Positions 33,512 to 44,500 of a stretch of DNA of 59,581 nt are shown piece by piece. How positions within the stretch are numbered: position 1 is the stretch's first letter; each line of letters starts with the position of its first letter. Under the pieces are notes generated by a model. It was not told the DNA's origin, made no database searches, and was given only the letters and a program-made list of their open reading frames with translations. This DNA comes from Catenulispora rubra. Lineage in GTDB: Bacteria > Actinomycetota > Actinomycetes > Streptomycetales > Catenulisporaceae. The stretch is taken from contig NZ_JAACYW010000038.1 in the NCBI RefSeq assembly GCF_015356825.1, positions 1 to 59,581 on the forward strand, given 5' to 3'. A program made the translations under genes and the position numbers.

Positions 33512-33585
33512 AAACGGATCGCGTTCCACTTTCGGCGGTCATCGGGTTAGTATAGGCCGGAGTTGAAACGGAGCATGTTCCGTTT
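33512..33585. promoter_or_regulatory. two TetR operator dyads
   Basis: AAACGGAGCATGTTCCGTTT (33566-33585) is a near-perfect palindrome. AAACGGATCGCGTTCCACTT (33512-33531) matches it at 15 of 20 positions and lies just upstream of the TetR start. Both lie between the divergent TetR and oxidoreductase genes. Confidence 0.65.
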
Positions 33586-33627
33586 AGCTTCTGCCGCTGC
33601 TTCGGCGCGTCCCGATCTGGAGATCCC

Positions 33628-34605
33628 ATGGCTGACCACACCCCGGCACCCGACACCATGCGCACGGTCCGCTTCCATGAGTACGGCGAGCCCTCCGACG
33701 TGCTGACCCTGGAGACCGCCCCGATCCCCGAGCCTGGTCCCGGCCGCATCCGAGTGGCCGTGCACGCCTGCGGCCTGGCTCCCGCCGACTGGGCGCTGTG
33801 CCGCGGCCTGTTCGGCGGCGAGCTGCCCCGCGGTGTCGGTTGCGACGTCGCAGGGATCGTCGAAGCCGTAGGCGACGGACTCACGGACGTCGCGGTCGGC
33901 GACCTCGTGTTCGGCACCGCCGACTATGCCGGCCAGCCCAGCGCCGGCGCGGCGGACCGTGCGGTGATGGACCACTGGTTCGCCGTCCCCGAAGGACTGG
34001 ACGCGATCCACGCGGCCGCGCTCCCGATGGCGCTGAGCACCGCGTACTGGCACCTGGCCCGCCTCGGACTGACGCCGGGCAGCACGCTGCTGGTCAACGG
34101 CGCCGGAACCACGATCGGCTACGCGGCCGTGCAGATCGCGCTCGTCCGCGGCCTCCGCGTCATAGCCACCGCCGGCGAGACGTACGCCGCCCGACTGACG
34201 GATCTCGGCGCCACGGTCACGCCGTACGGCGACGGCCTGGTGGAGCGCGTCAAAGCCCTGACAGACGCTCCCGTGGACATCGTCTTCGACACCGCGCCCG
34301 CGAACGGCGTGCTGCCCGATCTCGTCCGCATCGCCGACGGCGACCCCCGCCGCGTCCTGACCTGTTCCGACCTGACCGGCGCGGCAGAACTCGGAGTGCG
34401 CGACAGCTTCCACGAGGACCGCGCGGCGTTCACCGACGAAGAGCGCTACGGCCACTTCCCCGAGTTCGCGAAGCTGGCCGCCGACGGTGCGTTCGGCATC
34501 CCGATCGCCGGCACCTTCCCACTTGACCAGTGGCGCACGGCGCTGGAGATCAGCCAGTCCGGACGCGCCCGCGGCAAGCTCCTGCTGGTGCCTGCCTCAA
34601 CGTGA
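33628..34605 (+). CDS. MDR-superfamily NAD(P)-dependent oxidoreductase (quinone-oxidoreductase type)
   Basis: 325-residue medium-chain reductase. GroES-like half: VRFHEYGEPSDVLTLETAPI, GVGCDVAGIVEAVGDGLTDV. Rossmann half: LLVNGAGTTIGYAAVQIALV with the glycine motif. No zinc-binding cysteine/histidine set, so it fits the zinc-free quinone reductase group. Regulated by the divergent TetR gene. Confidence 0.88.
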   Translation: MADHTPAPDTMRTVRFHEYGEPSDVLTLETAPIPEPGPGRIRVAVHACGLAPADWALCRGLFGGELPRGVGCDVAGIVEAVGDGLTDVAVGDLVFGTADYAGQPSAGAADRAVMDHWFAVPEGLDAIHAAALPMALSTAYWHLARLGLTPGSTLLVNGAGTTIGYAAVQIALVRGLRVIATAGETYAARLTDLGATVTPYGDGLVERVKALTDAPVDIVFDTAPANGVLPDLVRIADGDPRRVLTCSDLTGAAELGVRDSFHEDRAAFTDEERYGHFPEFAKLAADGAFGIPIAGTFPLDQWRTALEISQSGRARGKLLLVPAST

Positions 34606-34646
34606 GGAGCCGTCGCCGTGACGGCGACAGCGTAGGGTCTCACGCC

Positions 34647-35393
34647 GTGGGTGCGTTCGTACTGGTCGCCGAGGACGATGCGAAGCAGGCTGAGCTGGTT
34701 CGCCGTTACCTGACCCGCGAGGACCACGCGGTCCTCGTGGTCGCCGACGGTCGCGCGGCGATCGACCAGGTGCGCAGCCGACGTCCCGATCTGCTGATCC
34801 TCGACGTGATGATGCCCGAGCTCGACGGTCTTGACGTGCTGCGCGTCCTGCGGCGCGACTACGACGTGCCGATCCTCGTGGTGACGGCCCGGTCGGCGGC
34901 CGAGGACAAGCTCGCAGGCTTCGACCTCGGCGCCGACGACTACCTCACCAAGCCCTACGACCCGCGCGAGCTGATGGCCCGCGTGCGCTCGCTGCTTCGG
35001 CGCGCGCAAGCCGCCGGCGGTGCGGTCGGCTCGGCCGGATCGGTCGTCCTCCCGCTGCGCGTCGGGCCGCTGACACTCGACCAGGTCCGCCACGAGGTCC
35101 GGCTCGACGGCACCAGAATCGAGTGCACGCCGGCGGAATTCCGTCTCCTCGAAACCCTGATGTCCAGTCCCGGCCGGGTCTTCAGCCGACGCCAGCTCCT
35201 CGACCAGGCGCACGAGCCCGACAGTTTCGTCACCGAGCGCACCGCCGACGCGCACGTGAAGAACCTGCGCCGCAAGATCGAGGCGGACCCTCGCAATCCG
35301 GTGTTCCTGCAGACGGTCTACGGCGTCGGGTATCGCATGACTGACGTGACCGATGCCTCCGCCGCCGACTCCGCCGATGCCTACGATGCCTAA
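34647..35393 (+). CDS. OmpR/PhoB-type response regulator
   Basis: 248 residues. Receiver domain: acidic pocket AEDD (Asp10/Asp11), phospho-acceptor Asp53 in LLILDVMMPE, Thr in VVTARS and Lys in YLTKPY. The C-terminal winged helix reads FRLLETLMSSPGRVFSRRQL, DAHVKNLRRKIEAD and VYGVGYRM. GTG 34647 is the only start that keeps the receiver N-terminus intact. It overlaps the sensor kinase by 8 bp and should control the export genes that follow. Confidence 0.93.
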   Translation: MGAFVLVAEDDAKQAELVRRYLTREDHAVLVVADGRAAIDQVRSRRPDLLILDVMMPELDGLDVLRVLRRDYDVPILVVTARSAAEDKLAGFDLGADDYLTKPYDPRELMARVRSLLRRAQAAGGAVGSAGSVVLPLRVGPLTLDQVRHEVRLDGTRIECTPAEFRLLETLMSSPGRVFSRRQLLDQAHEPDSFVTERTADAHVKNLRRKIEADPRNPVFLQTVYGVGYRMTDVTDASAADSADAYDA

Positions 35394-37164
35394 GTACGGC
35401 CTGCGAACCAGGCTCCTGGCCGGCACCATCCTGGTCGCGGCCGGCGCGGTCGCCGCGACAGCCTGGCTCTCGGTCCAGGGCGCGACCACCTCGATCGCGC
35501 AGCAGGAGAACACCGTCCGCCAGGCGTATCCCCTGGTCTACGAAGCCGTGGTCGACTACGCCGCCACCCACACCACCTGGTCCACCGTCGGCCCGGTCCT
35601 CGCCGACATGTCGCAGGAACTGGGCGTCCGCATCGTCGTCACCCCGGACGGCGGCCGGCCGATCGAGAGCTCGCCCGCCACGGCGTCCGACTCGCGCGGC
35701 GCGGAGCCGCTGGTGGCCATCGATCCGCTGACCGTCGACAACGAGCTCGCCGCGACCCGGTTCCCGGACGGCATCGACCCCAAGGTCACCAGTCCCTTCC
35801 TTCTCACCACCCAGGAACACTCCGACCTGGAAGCGCTCGTCGAGAAGGGAGCGGGCTGTCTGCGCTACAACGGCCTGGACGACGGCATCGCCGAAGTCCC
35901 CAGCGGCCGCCCCTACCTGCGCGTCCCGCTGGCCAGCGCCCCCGAGTCCTGCCGCGACATCCTGGGCCAGGGCGGCGGCTACATCGGGTTCGAGGACTCC
36001 CCCTCGGTCATGCCCACCGCGACCGAGCAAGCGGCGCTCAACCAGCTCGGCGCGTCGATGAAGGGCTGTGTCACCGCCGCCCCGATGAAGCTGGCGCTGA
36101 CCGGCGCGGGCGAGGTCACCGTCGTCGCGCCGCCGGCCGATGAAGCGCAGGACCGCACCTGCCTGCTCAACGCCCGGCGCCTCCAGCTGCGGCCGTACGT
36201 CGCACCGGCCGCGTTCATGGAAGCCATGCCGCTCGGCAACGCCAACGGCCAGGCGAGCGTCGGCCTGTCGGCGGCCGACAGCTGGCGCATCGCCGGAGTC
36301 GCCACCCTCGTCGCGCTGCTCACGGTCGGCGTCGCCATGCTGCTGGCGAACCGCGTGATCCGTCCGGTCCGCGCGCTCACCGAGGCGACGCGCCGCATGC
36401 GCGCCGGCGACGGCACGGCCCGCGCCGCGACCAGCGCCCGCTGGGAGATCGCCGAGCTGACCGCGGCCTTCAACGAGATGGCCGAGCACGTCGCCCGGAC
36501 CGACCGGCAACGCAAGGCACTGGTCAACGACATCTCCCACGAGCTGCGCACGCCGTTGAGCACGATCAAGGGCTGGTTGATCGCGGCCAACGACGGCGTG
36601 GCCGACCTGGACACCGACCTGGTCTCCTCGCTGCTGGAGGAGACCCTGCTGCTCCAGCATCTGGTCGATGACCTGCGGGACCTCGCCCTCGCCGACGCCG
36701 GGCAGCTGCGCCTGGAGCCGGCGGAGCTCGACCTCGGCGGGCTGCTCCGGCACATCGCCGCGGCCGGCGGCGGACGCGCGACCGTCGAGGTGCCGCCGGA
36801 TCTGCGGGTCGTGGCGGACCCGATGCGGCTGCGGCAGGCCGTCGGGAACCTCGTGGCCAACGCCGAGCGGCACACTCCGCCGGAAGGGCGGATCACGATC
36901 CGCGCCGAGCAGGCCGGCGAGACCGTCCGCATAGCGGTGACCGACACAGGGCCCGGAATTGCCGCAGAGGATCTGGCCTCCGTCTTCGACCGCTTCTGGC
37001 GCGCGGACAAGTCGCGCAACCGCCGCACTGGCGGCAGCGGACTGGGACTGGCCATCGTGCGCCAACTCGTCGAGGCACACGGCGGCGAGGTCAGCGTGAC
37101 CAGTACGCCGGGTACCGGCGCGACGTTCACCATCCAGCTGCCGGTGACGAAGGAACTCGCATAG
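35386..37164 (+). CDS. membrane sensor histidine kinase
   Basis: 592 residues. First membrane helix about residues 8-30 (LLAGTILVAAGAVAATAWLS), a large extracellular sensor of about 270 residues with six or more cysteines (AGCLRYNG, ESCRDILG, KGCVTA, DRTCLLN) that may form disulfides, a second helix (VATLVALLTVGVAMLLAN), HAMP, HisKA with the phospho-His in DISHELRTPLSTIKG, and HATPase_c (NLVANAERHT, DTGPGIAAED, GGSGLGLAIV). ATG 35386 overlaps the regulator stop. The signal is unknown; the linked export genes suggest an envelope-active compound. Confidence 0.93.
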   Translation: MPKYGLRTRLLAGTILVAAGAVAATAWLSVQGATTSIAQQENTVRQAYPLVYEAVVDYAATHTTWSTVGPVLADMSQELGVRIVVTPDGGRPIESSPATASDSRGAEPLVAIDPLTVDNELAATRFPDGIDPKVTSPFLLTTQEHSDLEALVEKGAGCLRYNGLDDGIAEVPSGRPYLRVPLASAPESCRDILGQGGGYIGFEDSPSVMPTATEQAALNQLGASMKGCVTAAPMKLALTGAGEVTVVAPPADEAQDRTCLLNARRLQLRPYVAPAAFMEAMPLGNANGQASVGLSAADSWRIAGVATLVALLTVGVAMLLANRVIRPVRALTEATRRMRAGDGTARAATSARWEIAELTAAFNEMAEHVARTDRQRKALVNDISHELRTPLSTIKGWLIAANDGVADLDTDLVSSLLEETLLLQHLVDDLRDLALADAGQLRLEPAELDLGGLLRHIAAAGGGRATVEVPPDLRVVADPMRLRQAVGNLVANAERHTPPEGRITIRAEQAGETVRIAVTDTGPGIAAEDLASVFDRFWRADKSRNRRTGGSGLGLAIVRQLVEAHGGEVSVTSTPGTGATFTIQLPVTKELA

Positions 37165-37208
37165 CGTTCGCACAAGTTCTTCGCATTTGCTGGGCAGGCT
37201 CGTGCGCT

Positions 37209-37817
37209 GTGAAAACCCATACCTGGTCTTCCCATCCTGTCGCCGGCGGCGTGGTGGCCGTATGCGCGCTGGCTCTTGCCGCGTGCTCGTCCACCGCGGC
37301 CAAGCAGCCTCAGGCTCAAGTGCCGTCGCTGCCGGCTTCCGTCGCCACCTCCGGCTCCGGCTCGGCGAGCGCGAACGCGAACGCGAGTGCCCCGGCGGGG
37401 ACGAGGGGCTCTGCCACCGCTGCGCGGCCGCGTATCACGCTCGACATGACCAACACGCAGATCAACTCGCTCTACACGCAGTACAGCCAGTGCATGGCGA
37501 CGAACGGCTACAGCAAAGAGAAGAACCTCCGGGACCAGGCCGCCATGGTGAAGGCGCAGAACGCCTGCGTCTCCGAGGACCCGTTGCCGCCGTGGCAGCT
37601 CGACGCCAGTAACCCGAAGGCCGCCGAGTTCGTCCACGCGGTCGTGCAGTGCTTGCGCGACAAGGGCGTCCAGTACGTCTCGGCGGACTCCCCGCAAGGA
37701 GGCCAGTATGGGGTGTCCCTCGGCGGGCCCAACAACGACTCCCAGTCGATCACCCTGGGCATGCAGGACACGCCGGACTGCGAGAAGCAGGTCGCCGCTC
37801 AAGGGCTCGGCAGCTGA
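37209..37817 (+). CDS. putative lipoprotein of unknown function
   Basis: 202 residues. Signal peptide with lipobox LAAC (Cys about residue 26), then a Ser/Ala/Gln linker to about 75, then a globular part with paired cysteines (YSQCMATNGYSKEKN, AQNACVSEDP, VVQCLRDKGVQY, TPDCEKQ). It lies 44 bp after the kinase and 1 bp before the adaptor gene, so it belongs to the same operon. It may bind the substrate or signal outside the membrane; this is inferred from position. GTG 37209 is the start. Confidence 0.8.
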   Translation: MKTHTWSSHPVAGGVVAVCALALAACSSTAAKQPQAQVPSLPASVATSGSGSASANANASAPAGTRGSATAARPRITLDMTNTQINSLYTQYSQCMATNGYSKEKNLRDQAAMVKAQNACVSEDPLPPWQLDASNPKAAEFVHAVVQCLRDKGVQYVSADSPQGGQYGVSLGGPNNDSQSITLGMQDTPDCEKQVAAQGLGS

Positions 37818-37818
37818 G

Positions 37819-38910
37819 GTGCGTAAGTGGTTCCTCGCCGCGCTGGTCGCCGTGGTCGTGTCCGCGGTCGCCGTCACAGCGGTCTACATGCTGCGTTTCC
37901 ATCCCGCGCCTCCGCCTGAAGCCAAGCCCGTCGCGCCGCAGACGGCCGCCATCACCCGCACCAATCTGACCACCAGCGTCACCCTCCAGGGCACCCTCGG
38001 GTACGGCACCGCCACGCCCTACACCGGACGCAAGAGCGGGACGGTCACCTGGCTGCCCGCCGTCGGCGCGGTCGTGGGCCAAGGCCAGACGCTGTACGGC
38101 GTCGACGCGCAGCCTGTGATCCTCTTTCTCGGCGCCACGCCGCTCTACCGCGCGATCAACGCGCAGGCCACGCCGGGGCCGGACGTCGCCGAAGTCAATG
38201 CGAACCTGCGGTCCCTTGGGTATGAGGTCGCGCCGAGCGGTGACGCGTACACCTCGGGCACTGAGGCCGCGCTCAAGAAGTGGCAGCTGAGCAAGGGGTT
38301 GACGGCGAACGGCACGTTGGCGATCGGGGACCTGGCTGTGCTGCCGGCGCCGGTCCGCGTCAGCTCGCTCGACGTCCAACTCGGCGCTTCGGCCACGGCG
38401 GATCTGCTGAGTTTGAGCTCGACGACGAAGCATGTCACGGCCGCCGTCGATCCGCGGCAGGTCGATACCAGTGTTCTGATTCGCGGGCTGAAGGTCTCGC
38501 TTTCGCTGCCCAACAGTAAGCAGACCACGGGCACCGTTTCAGCGCTGAGCTCGCCCGGTGCGGCGGCTGCGGCCGGTTCCGCTTCTGGCGGCGGTGGCAG
38601 TGGCGGCAGTGGTGGTGGCTCGTCCGGACCGTCGATGACCATCGACGTCGCCGACCAGTCGGTGCTGTCTGGGATGGATTCCGGTTCGGTCGGGGTGAAC
38701 ATCACCACGGGCTCTGTGAACAACGTCCTGGCTGTGCCGGTCGAGGCTTTGGTCGCGGTCCAGGGCGGCGGCTACGCGGTGCAGGTGGTTGCCGGGACCG
38801 GCCAGACGAGCATTCTCGTCGGGGTGCAGACCGGGCTGTTCGCGAACGGGCTCGTGCAGATCTCCGGGCAGGGGATCACCGAGGGGCTGAAGGTCGTGAC
38901 CGTCTCGTGA
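37819..38910 (+). CDS. HlyD/MacA-like membrane adaptor with a peptidoglycan-binding domain
   Basis: 363 residues: a membrane helix near the N-terminus ([20 protein letters not shown]), lipoyl-type strands ([20 protein letters not shown]), a PG_binding_1 module about residues 112-160 ([20 protein letters not shown]), a Gly/Ser-rich stretch ([14 protein letters not shown]) and a C-terminal barrel ([19 protein letters not shown]). Actinobacterial homologues accompany MacB-type ABC transporters. GTG 37819 follows the lipoprotein stop by 1 bp, and the stop overlaps the ATPase start (GTGA). Confidence 0.86.
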   Translation: MRKWFLAALVAVVVSAVAVTAVYMLRFHPAPPPEAKPVAPQTAAITRTNLTTSVTLQGTLGYGTATPYTGRKSGTVTWLPAVGAVVGQGQTLYGVDAQPVILFLGATPLYRAINAQATPGPDVAEVNANLRSLGYEVAPSGDAYTSGTEAALKKWQLSKGLTANGTLAIGDLAVLPAPVRVSSLDVQLGASATADLLSLSSTTKHVTAAVDPRQVDTSVLIRGLKVSLSLPNSKQTTGTVSALSSPGAAAAAGSASGGGGSGGSGGGSSGPSMTIDVADQSVLSGMDSGSVGVNITTGSVNNVLAVPVEALVAVQGGGYAVQVVAGTGQTSILVGVQTGLFANGLVQISGQGITEGLKVVTVS

Positions 38911-39617
38911 GTGCGGTGCTGCGACTGGACCACGCGACCAAGGACTATGCCGGCGGCGTGCGGGCCCTGGACGACGCCAGCCTCACCATCGACGCCGGCG
39001 AACTGCTCGCCATCGTCGGGCCCTCCGGCTCCGGCAAGTCCACGCTGCTGAACCTGATGGGGACCCTGGACCGGCCCTCCAGCGGGACCGTGTCCGTGCG
39101 GGATCAGGACGTGGTGACGCTGAACGACCGGGAGCTGTCCGCCCTACGCGCCAGAGAGATCGGATTCGTGTTCCAGCAGTTCCAGCTCATCGAAGGGCTC
39201 AGCGCCGCCCAGAACGTGGCGACCGGCCTCCTCTACGCCGGCGTGCCACGCAGATCCCGCAGCGCCCTCGCCGAAACCGCCCTGGACAAGGTCGGCCTCG
39301 CACACCGCCGGCACCACAAGCCGCACCAACTCTCCGGCGGCGAGAAGCAGCGCGTAGCCATCGCCCGAGCACTGGTCAACGACCCAGCACTGGTCCTCGC
39401 CGACGAGCCCACGGGAGCACTCGACACCGCCAACGGCCGCGCGATCCTCCAGCTGCTCCGGACCCTCAACCAAGCCGGCACCACCATCGCCCTGATCACC
39501 CACGACCGGCAGATCGCCGACGCCCTGCCCCGCCGCGTGGAGATCCTGGACGGACGAATCAAGGCCGACGAGGTGCTGCACGCGCCGGTCGCTGCGGAGC
39601 AGGGGGCGGTGTTGTGA
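38907..39617 (+). CDS. ABC transporter ATPase, MacB/LolD type
   Basis: 236 residues with Walker [11 protein letters not shown]-loop [10 protein letters not shown], signature [10 protein letters not shown], Walker [13 protein letters not shown] and the switch His in ALITHDRQ. This is the subgroup that drives FtsX/MacB-like permeases in mechanotransmission rather than classical transport. GTG 38907 overlaps the adaptor stop and its own stop overlaps the permease start, so the three are translationally coupled. Confidence 0.95.
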   Translation: MSAVLRLDHATKDYAGGVRALDDASLTIDAGELLAIVGPSGSGKSTLLNLMGTLDRPSSGTVSVRDQDVVTLNDRELSALRAREIGFVFQQFQLIEGLSAAQNVATGLLYAGVPRRSRSALAETALDKVGLAHRRHHKPHQLSGGEKQRVAIARALVNDPALVLADEPTGALDTANGRAILQLLRTLNQAGTTIALITHDRQIADALPRRVEILDGRIKADEVLHAPVAAEQGAVL

Positions 39618-41047
39618 CGCGCTTTGACGGGGACGCCTCCGAGGATGCCGCCCGCGATGCGGCTTCCGAGCATGGCGCCCGCGATGCCGACCACTCCGCT
39701 GCCCCCGAGCGCGCCGCCTTTGCTGCTGCCTGCGCCGCCGCCGACCGCGATGAGCTTGCCGCCCGAGACGTCGCGCCTGAGCAGCACTTTGATCCGGATG
39801 CTTCCGAGCGCGGCCCGGACCCTAAGCGCTCCGCCCGCTCCTCCCCCCGCACCGTCCGCCTCAACCCCGCCGACATCCTCGGCCTCGGCCTCCTCGGCCC
39901 CCGCACCCGCAAGATGCGGGCCGTCCTGTCCTCCCTCGGCATCTCGATCGGCATCGCCACCGTGATCATGGTCGTCGGCATCCCGGCGTCCTCCCAGCGC
40001 GCCCTCACCGATCAGCTCTCGGCGCTCGGTACGAACCTGCTCAGTGCGCAGGCCGTTCTGGACCAGGACACCCAGACCCTGCCGCCGGTCCTGAAGTCGG
40101 CCGGTGCGATGGTCGCCAGGATCCCGCCGGTCGAGCAGGTCAGCGAGGTCGCCAACACCGGCGCCGAGGTGCGCCGCTCGCCGGCCATCCCGGCCAAGGA
40201 CAGCTCCGGCGTCACCGTCCTGGCCGCCGAGGGCTACGACCTCCCCGCGGTGATCGGCGCGCACCTCGTTGCCGGGCACTACCTCACCGCCTCGGACGCG
40301 GCCTTCCCGACCGTCGTCCTCGGCTCGGTGGCCGCCACTTGGCTCGGCATCACCAAGCTCCCGCCGAGCCAGCCTGCCCCGCAGATCTGGATCGGCTCCC
40401 AGGCCTTCACCGTGGTCGGCATCCTCGCCGCCAGCCCGCTGGCCCCCGAAGTGCAGCAATCCGTCCTCGTCGGCTGGGACGCGGCCCGCCACTACCTGAG
40501 CTTCGACGAGCACCCGACGCAGCTCTACGCGCGAGTCCGGGAATCCCAGATCTACGCGGTCCAATCCGTCCTCGCCGCGACGGTCTACCCGCAGAACCCG
40601 GGCCAGATCGTGGTCAGCCAGCCCTCGGCCGCCCTCGCGGCCAAGCAGCTGACCGAGACCGCGCTGTCAGGCCTGTTCCTCGGCCTGGCAGGCGTGGCGC
40701 TGCTGGTGGGAGCGGTCGGCGTGGCCAACACGATGATCGTGTCAGTCCTCGAACGCCGCAGGGAGATCGGCCTGCGCCGAGCCCTCGGCGCCACCCGCCG
40801 CCAGATCCGCGGCCAGTTCCTCACCGAATCCGTGCTGCTGTGTCTGCTCGGCGGCCTCGCCGGCGCCGCCGTCGGCGTCCTCGGCACCGCCGGCTACGCG
40901 ATGTCCCGCAACTGGCCCGCCGTCATCCCCATCGGCTCCGTGCTCGGCGGCGTCGGCGCGGCGCTCGTCGTCGGCGTGCTCGCCGGGGTCCATCCGGCGG
41001 TGCGCGCCTCGCGCCTGCCGCCGACCGAGGCCCTGGCGACGGTGTGA
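39614..41047 (+). CDS. ABC permease, FtsX/MacB type, with a charged N-terminal extension
   Basis: 477 residues. Residues 80-400 hold the MacB core: [20 protein letters not shown] at the first helix, an extracellular domain, then three helices ([40 protein letters not shown] loop, [20 protein letters not shown]) and the end [18 protein letters not shown]. The first 80 residues are an Ala/Asp/Glu/Arg-rich, low-complexity extension ([20 protein letters not shown]) not seen in typical MacB. It is set by the overlapping GTG 39614; a later start cannot be excluded. It completes the regulator-kinase-export operon. Confidence 0.88.
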   Translation: MTRFDGDASEDAARDAASEHGARDADHSAAPERAAFAAACAAADRDELAARDVAPEQHFDPDASERGPDPKRSARSSPRTVRLNPADILGLGLLGPRTRKMRAVLSSLGISIGIATVIMVVGIPASSQRALTDQLSALGTNLLSAQAVLDQDTQTLPPVLKSAGAMVARIPPVEQVSEVANTGAEVRRSPAIPAKDSSGVTVLAAEGYDLPAVIGAHLVAGHYLTASDAAFPTVVLGSVAATWLGITKLPPSQPAPQIWIGSQAFTVVGILAASPLAPEVQQSVLVGWDAARHYLSFDEHPTQLYARVRESQIYAVQSVLAATVYPQNPGQIVVSQPSAALAAKQLTETALSGLFLGLAGVALLVGAVGVANTMIVSVLERRREIGLRRALGATRRQIRGQFLTESVLLCLLGGLAGAAVGVLGTAGYAMSRNWPAVIPIGSVLGGVGAALVVGVLAGVHPAVRASRLPPTEALATV

Positions 41048-41163
41048 CGCGACGGCCCCGAAACTTCACCTCGGGGCCATCGCTCAATGTTTCGAAGGAT
41101 CGAGCATCGCTGTACCCTGATTCGCGCACCGCGCGGTACCCGTTCCTCTGACGAAGGCGGCCG

Positions 41164-41552
41164 ATGTCGAGTCTGACGCGCAAAGCCACGCGCCGTCTGA
41201 AGCACAGCCTCAAGGACGACGAACAGGTGCTCAACGCCACGTCGGCGGCCCGCATAGGCGGCATGCGCGAATACGCGGCGGGCGCGTTGCCCGGCCTCGG
41301 CGTCGTCGGCATGGTCGCCGGAAGCCGCGTCGGTAAGGGCGGCGCGGAGAACGTCGACCCCCGCGCGGCCGGTCCCACCAGATCGAATGGATCGGCGAGC
41401 CGGTCACCGACCCGGGGGTCCTGACCAAGACGGAACGCGTCGTCATCGGAGTACGCGGCCCCGTCGTCGTGGGGTGGGAGGTCCCGCGGATCTTCACACG
41501 CCATGGTCGCGCGCTCCTGGCTGAACTGACGGGACCGGCAACGCCTGAATAG
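41164..41552 (+). pseudogene. frameshifted small gene
   Basis: ATG 41164 opens MSSLTRKATRRLKHSLKDDE and stays sensible to about GAENVDPR (41366), then runs into unrelated sequence. One base-shift away the reading continues as HQIEWIGEPVTDPGVLTKTE and WEVPRIFTRHGRALLAELTG to TAG 41550-41552. The break falls near a run of five C (41358-41362), a likely slip site. Together the halves give about 130 residues of unknown family. A sequencing error or programmed shift is possible. Confidence 0.55.
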
Positions 41553-41572
41553 CGGCGGCATACTACTGCGCT

Positions 41573-44500
41573 ATGAGCGACGATCAGTTCGGCACGGCGC
41601 GGCGGGATCCCGAGGACGAGTTCACCCTGCCATCCGCCTACGACGGCCGGAGGATCGTCGACCGCTCCCGGTTCGGGTTCGGTAAGCACCCTGATATCGA
41701 TCGCAGTGGTGCCGAGCGGGTACTGGCGCGGCGCCGGCAACCGGATTCCGGTCTGCTACGCCTGATCGAGCAGGCACGGACCTCTCCCGAAAGCGATCCG
41801 GAGTTGGCCGAGGCGCTGTCCGGCGTCGATGCCTTCGACCTCGCAGTTCAGTCTCCATTGCAGGCCGCTCTGATCGCGACGGTGATTCGCGACAGCGAGT
41901 ATTCGAACCCTGATGACGTCGCGAACGTCGAGATCTGGGAATGCGCTCGGGATCTAGCCTTCGCGATGAAGGCGTTCGCCCATTTCTGCCTTCTGGACCA
42001 CGAGCCGGGACTCGTTCGCCTGCGGCCAGCCGATCAGCCGCCGATGCTGCTCGACGACTGGCCGCAGCTGAAGCGATTGCTGGAGCTCCGCCGCCGGGTT
42101 CCAGGACCGGATCACGACGACGCCAAACGCGCAGCCGTCCGCCTGAGGGAGGACGATCGCACCGGCTTTCATCGAACCCTGACGAGCTTCCTGTTCCCCG
42201 AGGAGGCCGACTGGAGCCGGTCCGACAGGGAGGCCGCGACGCAGGGACTGCTTCCGGCCGTCGCGCTCCTTCCCGGGATACGTAGCGCACAGCAGGCTGT
42301 CGCGCTCGGCGAGGCCGCTCGCGTGCAGCCCTGGAAGTGGGACGGCGACCTCGACATCGAGCTCACGTTCCTGACCTACGCGGGCGCCGACGCCTTGCCG
42401 TTCCTGGTCGCGTGGCTCGACCTCGGCCATCGTTGTGAACCGGGCGAACCGTGCGCGGCCCACGAACGAATCCTGGACCTGATCGCCCGGATTCCGCGCG
42501 CCGAGGCGATATCGGCTCTCCTGGACCGAGCCGAGGATCCCAGGGTCCTGTCTCGCCTGCACGAGGCCGTGGCGCGATTCCCACGACGCGCCTTGCGAGT
42601 CCTGGCCGAGGCTGAACCGACCTCGATCGCCGTCGCCGTCCTCACCGCAGTCGTACACGCCGATCCCGAGTTCGCTCGCTCCGAGCTGGCGTATCTGACC
42701 CCGGCCGGCGCCAAGCAGGTCAGCGCACTGTTTCCCGACGATCCGGACGGAGCCGCGCTCCTGGCTCAGCTTCCTGCGATCCTCGCAGCGCCGCCGTGGC
42801 GGGACCGGAAACGTAAGCCGGCGCAGCCGATCGTGGTCGAAGGACTCACGCCGCCGGCCGAGACCAAGGTGGTCTGGCTGCCCGGCGAACGGGAGGAGTG
42901 GCTCTGCCCGCAGGACGCCGGTTGGGCGCCGCAGGAGGGCTGGTCGGTCCTCGTAAAGCAGATCCCTGATGACGCGGCCGACGCCTCGACCGCGCTCTAC
43001 TTCGCCGCACACGGGCCCGACGACCTGGTCCGTCCGCTGTTGGCCGACGGATGGCGACCCTCTATCAAGGCAGACGACGATCGGGCCCGGGCCTTCATCG
43101 CGCGGTATGAAGTCCTCGCGCTTCCGGCTGTACTGGCGATCGAGCGTCGGCCCGCGCTGCGTGCGCGGTTACTTGTGCCGTTCGCGAATCCGGAGGTCGT
43201 CGCGCTGATGGTGGACGGCTTGAGCCGACTGCGCAGCGTGCAGGGCTTGGCGATGAACTGGCTGCGTCGGCATCCCGAGACGGCGGCGCGGTGCGCGGTG
43301 CCGGCGGCGTTGGGGAAGCGCGGCAAGGTCCGCCGCAGCGCTGAGGCCGCGCTGCGGGTCGTCGAAACCGTCGGCGTCGACGTGCCGGCGGTCGCGACTC
43401 GCGCCTACGGTGCCGAGGCCGGTCAGGCGGTCAAGGAGCTGCTGGCCGACGACGGGCTCGGCGTCTTCCCGCGCACGATGCCCCAGCCGCCGCCAGCTGC
43501 TCGGGCTGCGCTACTGGCCCCGATCCGGTTGAAGGACGGCCAGACGACGCTGCCGCAGAGTGCTGCGCAAGCCGTCGTCGACATGCTCATGATCTCCAAG
43601 CCGGACGAGTCGTACGCCGGATTGGCGATCGTCACAGAGGCCTGCGACGCCGCCTCTCTGGCCGAGTTCGCATGGTCGCTGTACAAGGCATCGCGCGAGG
43701 TCGGTTTGCGCGCACTCGGCGCGTTCGGGGACGAGAGCACCGTCGAGCGGCTGCTTCCGGTGCTGCGGGAGATGAACGAGAGCGGCGACGAGTCGGTCGG
43801 GGACGAGTTCCGGGTGCTGGCGGCGACCGGCGGCGACCGGGCTTTGACGACGCTGCGAGCCTACGCGGCGAAGGGGCGGCTGGCCGGGATCAAGCGCGCG
43901 GCGCAGGAGCGGTTCGACTCCATCGCCGAGGCGATGGACCTGTCGGCGAGCGCGCTGTCCGACCGCGTGGTTCCGGACCTCGGTCTGGGGCCGGAGGGCT
44001 CGCTGGAGTTGGACTACGGGGCGCGTCGGTTCGTCGTCGGATTCGACGAGCTGTTGCGTCCGTGGGTCGCGGATGCGGCCGGCAAGCCGTTGAAGGCGTT
44101 GCCGAAGCCCGGCAAGAACGATGACCCGGAGTTGGCGGACGCGGCGTACAAGAAGTTCGCGGAGCTCAAGAAGACGGCTCGGACGGTCGCCGTCGATCAG
44201 GTCAACCGGCTGGAGTCGGCGATGCTCAGCCGGGGCCGGTGGTCGCCGGAGGATTTCGGCACGTACTTGGTGGGGCACCCGGTCATGCGGCGTCTCGTGC
44301 GGCGGTTGGTCTGGGGCGTCTATGACGAGCAGGAGAACGTGCTCGGGTCGTTCCGGGTGGCCGAGGACCTTAGCTACGCAGATGTCAGCGATGCGCATTA
44401 CGAGATCCCGCCTCGCGCGAAGGTAGGCGTCGCGCACCCCGCGGACTTGGGGGCGGCGCTGGGGGAGTGGTCCGAGGTCGTGGCCGACTACGAGATCCTG

